Position numbers and translations under genes: made by a program | The notes under the pieces: model-generated | What the model was told of the DNA's origin: nothing | Seen by the model: the letters and a program-made list of their open reading frames with translations, nothing else | Databases searched by the model: none | Shown here: one piece after another, positions 14,909 to 21,864 of the stretch | Numbering within the stretch: the stretch's first letter is position 1 | How the letters are laid out: every line of letters begins with the position of its first letter | Assembly (NCBI GenBank): GCA_003695215.1 | Contig: RFIM01000198.1 | Coordinates: forward strand, 1 to 22,920 | From: Chloroflexota bacterium | GTDB taxonomy: Bacteria > Chloroflexota > Anaerolineae > Aggregatilineales > UBA2796 | Length of the DNA: 22,920 nt | Direction of reading: 5' to 3'

Positions 14909-16273
14909 ATGAATCGACGCAATTTTTTGAAAATGCTGGGCTTGAGCGCGCTTAGCAGCCTGATGGCGCGCCAAAGGGCACGCGCAGCCGAATCGATCCT
15001 GATCGTGGGCGCAGGCATCGCAGGCATCAGCGCAGCGCGCATGCTCCAAGCTGCAGGCTTCGCAGTGACGCTGCTCGAAGCGCGCCAGCGGCTAGGCGGG
15101 CGCATCTGGACAGACAATGCGCTGGGCGTGCCGCTTGACATGGGCGCAGCATGGCTTCATGGCGAGCGTGGCAATCCGCTGACGGCGTTGGCAGGCGCAG
15201 CGGGCATCCGCGGCTTTGCTAGCGATTTCGAATCGATTGCGCTCTACGTGCGCAACGGTCAGCGCTTGCCCGAGCAGCAACTTGAGTTGGCGGCGCGCCT
15301 TGTAGACGATCTTTTGGAGGAGCTGGAAGCGGCTAAGGCGCAAGCCTTGGTCGATGAAAGCACATCCATTGCCGATATCCTAGAGGTGCTGCTCGCGGAT
15401 CAGGCGCTTGTGGATGCAGAGAAGCGCGCCGTCTTGTGGTTGCTCGCTAGCGAGATTGAGCTGGAACTAGGCGCGGAGGCAAGCGATCTATCGCTCTTGG
15501 CATGGAACGAAGAGCGCGCTTTTGAGGGCGATCATCTGCTGCTGCGCGAAGGCTATGGCAAGCTAATAGCCTTTCTGGCTCGCGATCTGGATATCCAGCT
15601 GAACGCCGTGGTCAGCCAGATCGCCTATGACGGTGCGGGCGTGCGCTTGACGACCACAGATGGGCGCATTTTTGAGGCCGATCGCGCGCTGATCACCTTG
15701 CCGATCGGCGTCTTGCAGAGCGGCGCAGTCGCCTTTACGCCTGCCTTGCCTGCAGCTAAACAAGCGGCGCTGCAGCGGCTTCAGATGGGCTTGCTCAACA
15801 AAATTGCCTTGCGCTTCCCGCGCTCATTCTGGGATGAAGAGGTGCAGCGCTTCGCCTACCTGGATGAGCAGGCCGATGATGTCTTTGAGTTCTTCAACCT
15901 GCAGGTGCTGCATCAGCAGCCGATTTTAGTGGCGTTGGTGAGCGGCAGGCGCGCGCGGCAAATCGAAGCGATGCCGTCTGAGCAGGCGGTCGATCGCGCT
16001 TTGGTGAACTTACAGCGCGCTTTCGGCAAGGCGATTCCGACGCCTGAGGCTTTTGCCGTCACAGCTTGGCACAGCGATCCGTTCGCGCGCGGCGCTTATT
16101 CGCACGTGCCGCCCGGTGCGCGCCGCTCCGATTACACTGAGTTGGCGCGCCCTGTGCAGGATCGGCTTTTCTTCGCAGGCGAAGGCACGCTCATGAGCTA
16201 CCCTGCCACTGTGCATGGCGCCTTGATGAGCGGCGAGCGCGAGGCAGAACGTATCATCAAGCTGAGCCAATGA
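14909..16273 (+). CDS. Tat-exported FAD-dependent amine oxidase
   Basis: This 454-residue flavoprotein belongs to the monoamine/polyamine oxidase group, which oxidises amines to imines and passes electrons to oxygen. The N terminus NRRNFLKMLGLSALSSLMARQRARA is a twin-arginine signal, implying that it is exported folded with FAD. The mature part opens with the dinucleotide motif LIVGAGIAG (31-39), then ARQRLGGRIWT and DMGAAWLHG. It closes with RLFFAGEGTLMSYPATVHGALMSGEREA, the family's C-terminal FAD contact. The substrate is unknown. The frame remains open 66 bp upstream of ATG 14909, but only this start gives a proper Tat signal, and GAGAG precedes it. The gene overlaps the next by ATGA, so the two are probably translated together. 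The 14778-14908 gap upstream holds both divergent promoters. Confidence 0.9.
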   Translation: MNRRNFLKMLGLSALSSLMARQRARAAESILIVGAGIAGISAARMLQAAGFAVTLLEARQRLGGRIWTDNALGVPLDMGAAWLHGERGNPLTALAGAAGIRGFASDFESIALYVRNGQRLPEQQLELAARLVDDLLEELEAAKAQALVDESTSIADILEVLLADQALVDAEKRAVLWLLASEIELELGAEASDLSLLAWNEERAFEGDHLLLREGYGKLIAFLARDLDIQLNAVVSQIAYDGAGVRLTTTDGRIFEADRALITLPIGVLQSGAVAFTPALPAAKQAALQRLQMGLLNKIALRFPRSFWDEEVQRFAYLDEQADDVFEFFNLQVLHQQPILVALVSGRRARQIEAMPSEQAVDRALVNLQRAFGKAIPTPEAFAVTAWHSDPFARGAYSHVPPGARRSDYTELARPVQDRLFFAGEGTLMSYPATVHGALMSGEREAERIIKLSQ

Positions 16274-18174
16274 AGCATCGTGGCCTACACGCTTTGATGG
16301 CGCGCTTGGCGCCGCTGATCATCTTCGGCGCCTTCCTGATGCTGTATTGGAGCACAGCGGCGCGCGGCTACATCGTTGGCGGCGGCGCTGAGGCTGAGTC
16401 TATGGAATTGCAGCGCGCTGCGGTCTACAACGGGATTGCGCACGCCACAGGCTATCCAGCTTATGTGATCCTGGCGCATTATTTCACGCGCATCGGCGCG
16501 GCGCTAGGCGATGATCCATTCACATGGGTGACCTACTTTTCAGCGCTGACAGTTGCTTTGGCGCTTGTGGTCGCCTACTTTCTGTTGCGGCTGTATGTGC
16601 CTTGGTACGCAGCCGCGTTGGCGATCAGCCTTTTTGGGTTGAGCGGCGTGATGTGGCACATCGCCACTATCGCTGAAGTGCAGGGACTGCACATTCTAAC
16701 ATTGATGGGCATCCTCTACCTTGCGGCGCGCTATCTTCGGCAGCCTGAGCGCCTGGCCTACCTTGAAGGCGCGGCGTTGCTCTTCGGGCTTGGTTTGGCG
16801 AACCATCGGATCATTGTGCTGTGGGCGCCGAGCATAGCGCTGATCGCGCTTGGCAGCGGCGCGCTACGTCGGCTGCGGCCGTGGCATTATCTGCGCCTAG
16901 CAGCGATGTTGGCACTGCCGCTCTTGCTTTACTACGATATCTTTCTCAAGGTGCCGGCGGGCGCGGTCTATGGCTTAGGCACGACGTTCAATCCGCCGAT
17001 CAACGCCTACAACGCGCTCCAGATCGTTTTCGGCTACGGTCAGGAAGGCTTGTTGGTCTCGCCCCTGCCCGAGCTTTGGTCTCGCCTCGCCCTTGTAGGC
17101 GGCTTTCACCTGGACTTCTTCACGCCAATAGGCGTCGTGCTGGGCGCCCTTGGCGCAGCCTTGTTTGTGCGCAAGGCGCCGCTGTATGGCGCGGCGCTGC
17201 TGCTTGGCAGCGCGCTCTCGTTCGTTTTCTTCATGACGTGGCGGCAAGATCACAAAGCCTTCATCTACTACGCCCAGAGCGGTTTCGCGCTGATCGTCGG
17301 CCTGGCTTGCCTTGCCGAGCAGCGCTTGCGCTTACCGTGCCTCAGCTTGCGCCTCAGCCTGGCTGTGCCGCTCTTGGCGCTTGTGCCGCTGCTATTCGCT
17401 ATCAGCTATCCACGCAACAATCGGGCTGTGGATCGACGCGGCGCTGAGTACTACACAGCTTATGCCACCCTGCCGCCAGAGAGCATCGTCTTCACAGGCG
17501 GCTGGAGTCCCGACCATTGGATCGGGCTGGAAGCTATAGCCGCAGGCCACAGGATCGGTCTCTTTTACGATCGCGAGGCGCCTTTCATCGCTGCTGTGGC
17601 GCAGGAACGCCGCACGCAGAACATCTACCTCTCTTACTGGATGCAGATGTATCTTGGAATGCTCTCAGGGCAAAATCCATTGCTCGATCTGGGCGTGGCT
17701 TTTGGCGGCACGCATACACCGTTCATCCAAATCTTGCCGCGCAACGATCCGCGCCTTGTGGCTGAGGCTGAGAGAGCCATCAAGCTCGAGCAGATGGCCG
17801 CGCCTGGCATCCAGCTCTACAGCTATCGCGCTCAGACTGATGCCCAGGGCGCTTACTTCACGCTCTATTGGCGCGTCGTAGACGCTATCCCTGAGCGCTT
17901 TATCCCATTCGCGCATCTGCGCACAGTGGACGCAGCAGGCAAGACGATCGGCTTGATCGCCCAGCGCGACTATCCCGACCCTGTGCGCGGCTACTATCCA
18001 ACTACCTTCTGGCAATACGGCGAGGTGATCCGCGACACGGTCTTCATCGCTTGGCCGCCTGAAGCGCTGCCGCCCGCCCAGACTCTGCGCTGGACGTTTG
18101 GTTTTATCTCGCCTAGCACAGGGCAGCGCGTCAGCGAGATTTTCCTGCCCTTCGAAGTGGCAAAACGTCCCTGA
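16270..18174 (+). CDS. Polytopic GT-C-type glycosyltransferase, DUF2723/TMEM260-like
   Basis: This 634-residue protein has about 10-11 hydrophobic helices within the first ~390 residues and a soluble, probably extracytoplasmic, domain of about 230 residues after them. The first loop contains EAESMELQRAAVYNGIAHATGYPAY (about 39-63). This resembles the GE....GIAHPTGYPLY signature of DUF2723, whose eukaryotic member TMEM260 is a protein O-mannosyltransferase. GLGLANHRIIVLW (about 175-187) matches a second conserved segment. The reaction would use a lipid-linked sugar at the outer face of the membrane; donor and acceptor are unknown. The start ATG overlaps the amine oxidase TGA, so expression is coupled. 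The assignment is by remembered motifs and topology; another GT-C family is the main alternative. Confidence 0.7.
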   Translation: MKHRGLHALMARLAPLIIFGAFLMLYWSTAARGYIVGGGAEAESMELQRAAVYNGIAHATGYPAYVILAHYFTRIGAALGDDPFTWVTYFSALTVALALVVAYFLLRLYVPWYAAALAISLFGLSGVMWHIATIAEVQGLHILTLMGILYLAARYLRQPERLAYLEGAALLFGLGLANHRIIVLWAPSIALIALGSGALRRLRPWHYLRLAAMLALPLLLYYDIFLKVPAGAVYGLGTTFNPPINAYNALQIVFGYGQEGLLVSPLPELWSRLALVGGFHLDFFTPIGVVLGALGAALFVRKAPLYGAALLLGSALSFVFFMTWRQDHKAFIYYAQSGFALIVGLACLAEQRLRLPCLSLRLSLAVPLLALVPLLFAISYPRNNRAVDRRGAEYYTAYATLPPESIVFTGGWSPDHWIGLEAIAAGHRIGLFYDREAPFIAAVAQERRTQNIYLSYWMQMYLGMLSGQNPLLDLGVAFGGTHTPFIQILPRNDPRLVAEAERAIKLEQMAAPGIQLYSYRAQTDAQGAYFTLYWRVVDAIPERFIPFAHLRTVDAAGKTIGLIAQRDYPDPVRGYYPTTFWQYGEVIRDTVFIAWPPEALPPAQTLRWTFGFISPSTGQRVSEIFLPFEVAKRP

Positions 18175-18190
18175 GCGCGCGAGAATGGGC

Positions 18191-18196
18191 TACAAT
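18191..18196 (+). promoter_or_regulatory. -10 element upstream of the KAS III-like gene
   Basis: TACAAT in the 55-bp gap after the glycosyltransferase gene. No -35 match is visible at 16-18 bp. A start of transcription near 18203 would leave about 27 nt before ATG 18230, with GAAGG as ribosome binding site. Confidence 0.4.
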
Positions 18197-18229
18197 CTCA
18201 CGTCATGAGGCTCAATGAAGGTACACTCT

Positions 18230-19240
18230 ATGACTTCAATCGGCATCCTTGGCATTGGCACCTACTTCCCTGCGCAGATTGAGACGGCAGCTGATTTGGC
18301 GCCGCGCACAGGCATTCCAGAGCCGATCTTGCGCGAGAAGATGGGCATTCGGCAGCGGCATATCGCCGCTGAACACGAGAGCATCTCCTACATGGCCACT
18401 CAAGCGGCGTTGCGCGCCCTGCAAGACGCCAAAATTGCGCCTGAGCAGGTCGATCTAGTTATCTCGCATGGCAGCGAGTACAAGGATCACAATGTCTGGA
18501 GCGCCGCAGCTAAGATTCAGCACAACATCGGCGCGCTGAACGCCTACGCCTTCGATCTGTATGCCTTGTGCGCAGCGGCGCCTATTGCCATGCAGGCGGC
18601 GCGCGGCATGATGCTCGCGGATGAGTCGTTGCGGCACGTTTTGATTGTGGCAGCCAGCCGCGAAAATGATCTAGTCAATCTGCGCAATGAGCGCGTGCGC
18701 TTCATGTACAATTTCGGCAGCGGCGCTAGCGCCCTGCTGCTCAAGCGCGATGCCGAGCATAATCCGATCCTCGGCGTCGCTGCCATCACAGATGGCAGCC
18801 TCTCAGAGACGGTCACGCTCAGCCGCGCGCCCGAAGCTGTTGGCGAGGCCGCTGAACACGGCGATCTGTGTGGCAGGCTGGACGTCAATCAGCCTGAGTA
18901 CATGGCAGAGCGGCTTGGCGCGGTCTCGCTGGAGAATTTCGTGCGCGTGATCCGCAGGGCGGTCGAGAAAGGCGGCGCGTCGCTTGCTGAAGTGCGCTTT
19001 TTGGGCATCACGCACATGAAGCGCTCGTTCTACCTGGAGATTCTGAAGGCGATCGGGCTGAGCGCTGAGCAATCGGTCTATTTGGAAGATTATGGGCACG
19101 TGCAGAGCGCCGATCAGGCGTTGGCGCTGCAACTTGGCTTGGCGCAAGGCAAGATCAAGGCGGGCGATTTGGTAGTGCTAGCTGGCGCGGGCGTCGGCTA
19201 CACGTGGAGCGCCGCCGCAGTGCGATGGACGCGACCATGA
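18230..19240 (+). CDS. 3-oxoacyl-ACP synthase III-like enzyme with altered triad
   Basis: This 336-residue thiolase-fold protein is related to FabH, which condenses acetyl-CoA with malonyl-ACP. C114 sits in DLYALCAAAP as the nucleophile, and H262 in GITHMKRS matches the FabH PHQAN histidine. At the third position, FabH has asparagine in YGNTSSA, but here the sequence is YGHVQSAD with H290. The C-terminal GDLVVLAGAGVGYTWSAAAVRW matches the FabH end. Because of the Asn-to-His change, decarboxylative condensation may be altered, so acyl transfer or condensation of another substrate is possible. No acyl carrier protein or other fatty acid gene lies nearby. ATG 18230 has GAAGG 8 nt upstream; ATG 18215 in the same frame is an alternative. 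Its stop overlaps the next gene by ATGA. Confidence 0.82.
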   Translation: MTSIGILGIGTYFPAQIETAADLAPRTGIPEPILREKMGIRQRHIAAEHESISYMATQAALRALQDAKIAPEQVDLVISHGSEYKDHNVWSAAAKIQHNIGALNAYAFDLYALCAAAPIAMQAARGMMLADESLRHVLIVAASRENDLVNLRNERVRFMYNFGSGASALLLKRDAEHNPILGVAAITDGSLSETVTLSRAPEAVGEAAEHGDLCGRLDVNQPEYMAERLGAVSLENFVRVIRRAVEKGGASLAEVRFLGITHMKRSFYLEILKAIGLSAEQSVYLEDYGHVQSADQALALQLGLAQGKIKAGDLVVLAGAGVGYTWSAAAVRWTRP

Positions 19241-19560
19241 CTGCTGATCACACAGAGATTTTCGAGCTACTCGGCGTGGAGCAAGGCGCTTTGACGCTTC
19301 AACGCGTAGAAATCTCGCTTTGGGGCACCGAAGTGCAGCTGGATTGTGCCTACAAAGAGGCGCCTTTCCAGCTGGTCTTCGAAGACGTGCGCTCGCTGCA
19401 ATGGGATGTGCGCGGGCATCCGGATGAGCATGATGAGCGCGCCGATATCTTCGGCATCCTCCTGGGCGAGCGCGAGCACCGTCAAGCGGCGATCATCGTG
19501 ACTGATGTCTGCGAGATCGCGATTCTCTATGGCGAGATGATGATCCTGAAAGAATGGTAG
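19237..19560 (+). CDS. Small protein of unknown function coupled to the KAS III-like gene
   Basis: I do not recognise this 107-residue protein. It is acidic and soluble, with alternating hydrophobic stretches that suggest mostly beta structure: TLQRVEISLWGTEVQLDCAY, PFQLVFEDVRSLQWDV, then HRQAAIIVTDVCEIAILYGEMMILKEW. There is no signal peptide or membrane helix. The pattern resembles small beta-rich single-domain proteins, but no catalytic motif stands out. The start at ATG 19237 overlaps the stop of the KAS III-like gene by ATGA; codons upstream of this overlap that gene and are less likely to be used. Coupling implies a joint function or stoichiometry with the KAS III-like enzyme. Confidence 0.75.
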   Translation: MTADHTEIFELLGVEQGALTLQRVEISLWGTEVQLDCAYKEAPFQLVFEDVRSLQWDVRGHPDEHDERADIFGILLGEREHRQAAIIVTDVCEIAILYGEMMILKEW

Positions 19561-19589
19561 TGTGCTGCGCTGCCTGTGCGCAGCACACT
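19559..19589. terminator. Hairpin between convergent genes, probable bidirectional terminator
   Basis: Arms 19559-19570 and 19578-19589 form a perfect 12-bp stem (core GTGCTGCGC/GCGCAGCAC) with a 7-nt loop. It begins on the stop codon of the 107-residue gene and ends 11 bp before the 3' end of the convergent PPC-domain gene. There is no T-tract on either side, so it is not a classical intrinsic terminator, but its position fits one for both strands. Confidence 0.6.
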
Positions 19590-19599
19590 GCCTGCCTGC

Positions 19600-21726
19600 T
19601 CAGCGGATCGGCACCACGGCGATCTCAAAACTGCCTGCAGTGCCGCCTGTCAGCGCGCCAAAGCGCGTGGCGATGAGCGTATAGCGCCCGTTAGCGGCGA
19701 TCACGGCGTCTATCTGCGCGTTCCTATCGTTCGGCGCAGCATCATCGTTGAAGGCCAGCTGCAGGCCGCTTGGATCGAGCAAATAGAGCGCAGGATCGAG
19801 CGTGCCGCGCGTGGCGCGCATCGAGATGCGGACGCGATCGCCAGCCTGGGCTTGGAAAGTGTAGACTGTGAACGGATTGGTGCTATCGATGTTGCCGGCG
19901 ATCGGGCGCCCATAGATGAGCGCCTCAGCCACTTCAGCGCGGTCGCGCACATCGCCGATATCGCGCAACGCCTGGTTGAAGAAAATAGCGCCTTGCCCTG
20001 CGCTGACCGTACCATCAGCGTTGATGGTGAAGGTCGTCACGTAAAGCCGTCCGTTCAGATCGGGCTGCTCCTGAACGCTCAGCACCGACTGGCCGCGCAC
20101 ATTCACATTCAGCGCGTACGTCGGCAAGAGCGTCTCGCCGCATAGGTTGCGCAGCCAGACCTGCACTTCGTACGTGCCTGTCAACAGTCGATCGGCCTGC
20201 CAGACGGCGTAGGTGATCGGCGCTGACGTCGGGTTGGTGCAGTTCAGGTTATCTTGGCGCGCCAAGATGCCGCCACTAGGCACTGTCCGATTGTCTGAGA
20301 AGAGCGACCGATTCTCAGGATCGCGGATCAGCAAGCGCACGTCGGCGCGATTGTTCCACGTCAGGCTGATGTTCAAGGCGCCAACAGGCAAGCCTGCCAA
20401 GCCGACGCCAGCGGCTGATTCAGTGGGCGCTGCGATAGGCGTGCCCAGCGGCGAGGCGGCGGTCGGCGCTGCGATGAGCGCGCCTGTGCCGCTCAAAGTC
20501 AGCTCATAGTTGCCTTCCGTGCCGCCAATGTTCTTGCCGAAGCGCGTGGCCACGATCAAGTACGTGCCGTTGACGGGCAAAATCTGATTGGCGATCAGCG
20601 CGTTGCGCGTCTCAGAATTGGCATCGTCGTTTGAAGCCAGCACAGCCCGATCGGGCCCAAGCAGAATCAGCTGCGGATCAAGGCTTCCGCCGTCAACCGC
20701 GTCCATGGCGATGTTGATCACCTGGCCTGCCGCGCCTTCAAAGCTCCAGACGTCCACTTGATTGTTGCGGTCGATACGGCCGCGAATGCGCGTCTGGTTG
20801 CCGAGCGGCCGCGGCGCGCTGATCTGCGCGGCGAAAGGCGTCAGGTTCAGCAAGAGCGGATTGGCGCCGCCTGGCTGCAGGCTGACTGCATCAGCTGATT
20901 CCAGGATGAAGCTGGCGACGTACTGCTCGTCCAGGTTCAAGCGCCCTTGAATCGGCGGCTGAGCGCGCCCATTGACCGTCACCGTCACTGTGAAGTCCAC
21001 AGGTTGTGGCGGCTGACGGCAGGCGCGATTGTAGTAGACTAGAATCTCGTAGCTGCCAGCAGGCACGCGCCCTGGCGCCCAACGAATCGTCTCAGTGGGA
21101 TTGCTGACCGTATTAGTGCAGCCGTTGTTCACGTTAGCAACCAGTGTGGCGCCGCCAGCGGCCACGTTGTTGAAAAAGACCGAATTGCCGACGGGATCGC
21201 GCACTTCCAGGTCGAGGTCGTCAATGGTCGCCCAGCTGAGCGCCACGCTCATGCTGTTCAGCGTGATAGGCGCCAAGGTTGGCACAGCCGTAGGCGGCGC
21301 TAACACGCCCGTGCTGAGCGTGAGCGTGAATTGCCCAGCAGCTGTACCTTGCGCGCCACTGCTGCGCAGGACAGTCACGTAGTAGATACCGCTCGGCAAG
21401 GTTAAATTGCTCAGGCTGACTTCGGCGCCGCTCAGGTTGGCATTTTGCGCCAAAGGCTGCCCATTGGCATCGGTCAGCACAAGCGCGAGCGTCAGCTCAG
21501 GCGTACCGCTGACTGCCGTGAGCGTCACAGCTGCGCCGCTCGGCACTTCAAAGGTGTAGACCTGTGCGAAGGTCTGCGGGCTGAGCGTGCCCGTCACGCT
21601 CTCGCCAAGGCGCAAACGGCGTGGCACGCTCTCTTGTGCCACTGCCACGCCGACCGAGATGCATATTGCTGCTATGCTGAGCGCTAAAACAAGCCACATG
21701 CGGCTTATCAAGAGCCGTTCTTCCAA
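19600..21726 (-). CDS. Secreted protein with alternating PPC and DUF2135-like modules
   Basis: This 708-residue protein has a signal peptide (about 1-30, hydrophobic core VLALSIAAICISVGVAVA) and no catalytic domain. Three PPC-type beta domains occur at about 35-140, 310-415 and 600-708, with the usual features (YTFEVPSGAAVTL; DPQLILLGPDRAVLASNDD; NGTYLIVATRFG). Two intervening modules at about 155-285 and 450-575 have the LxWxxxxDLDLEVRDPxGN pattern of DUF2135-like domains, each with a pair of cysteines. Short Pro/Thr/Ala linkers join the parts. The role is probably binding or display at the surface; PPC domains are often found beside secreted proteases, but none is present. The TTG start at 21726 is chosen because a perfect AGGAGG lies 8 nt upstream; ATG 21699 is an alternative with no ribosome site. 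Confidence 0.85.
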   Translation of the reverse strand: MEERLLISRMWLVLALSIAAICISVGVAVAQESVPRRLRLGESVTGTLSPQTFAQVYTFEVPSGAAVTLTAVSGTPELTLALVLTDANGQPLAQNANLSGAEVSLSNLTLPSGIYYVTVLRSSGAQGTAAGQFTLTLSTGVLAPPTAVPTLAPITLNSMSVALSWATIDDLDLEVRDPVGNSVFFNNVAAGGATLVANVNNGCTNTVSNPTETIRWAPGRVPAGSYEILVYYNRACRQPPQPVDFTVTVTVNGRAQPPIQGRLNLDEQYVASFILESADAVSLQPGGANPLLLNLTPFAAQISAPRPLGNQTRIRGRIDRNNQVDVWSFEGAAGQVINIAMDAVDGGSLDPQLILLGPDRAVLASNDDANSETRNALIANQILPVNGTYLIVATRFGKNIGGTEGNYELTLSGTGALIAAPTAASPLGTPIAAPTESAAGVGLAGLPVGALNISLTWNNRADVRLLIRDPENRSLFSDNRTVPSGGILARQDNLNCTNPTSAPITYAVWQADRLLTGTYEVQVWLRNLCGETLLPTYALNVNVRGQSVLSVQEQPDLNGRLYVTTFTINADGTVSAGQGAIFFNQALRDIGDVRDRAEVAEALIYGRPIAGNIDSTNPFTVYTFQAQAGDRVRISMRATRGTLDPALYLLDPSGLQLAFNDDAAPNDRNAQIDAVIAANGRYTLIATRFGALTGGTAGSFEIAVVPIR

Positions 21727-21734
21727 GTCAAAGT

Positions 21735-21740
21735 CCTCCT
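21735..21740 (-). promoter_or_regulatory. Perfect Shine-Dalgarno site that fixes a TTG start
   Basis: AGGAGG on the minus strand lies 8 nt before TTG 21726 and 35 nt before ATG 21699. It indicates that the PPC-domain gene starts at TTG. Confidence 0.65.
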
Positions 21741-21743
21741 CAA

Positions 21744-21761
21744 GCACGCATGGCCGCGTGC
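21744..21761. repeat. Hairpin just upstream of the PPC gene ribosome site
   Basis: GCACGC (21744-21749) and GCGTGC (21756-21761) are inverted around 6 bp, ending 3 bp from the AGGAGG site. It may modulate ribosome access or end upstream transcripts. The rest of the 138-bp gap before the thiolase gene holds a CCGATATCGG palindrome at 21777-21786 and no clear promoter. Confidence 0.3.
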
Positions 21762-21864
21762 AGCCGATCAGTTTATCCGATATCGGCGCACTTGGCGAAT
21801 CGCGGCCTGCGCACCTGATCAGCCGTTCGCTCAGCAAAGGCTGACGAGGAAGAAGCCAGATAGC

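Noticed and set aside
21777..21786. CCGATATCGG palindrome as an operator
   Set aside because: A single 10-bp palindrome with no promoter elements around it is not enough evidence.
21727..21837. 37-residue extension before the PPC-protein signal peptide
   Set aside because: The perfect AGGAGG at 21735-21740 falls inside it and points to TTG 21726; the extension would also displace the signal peptide.
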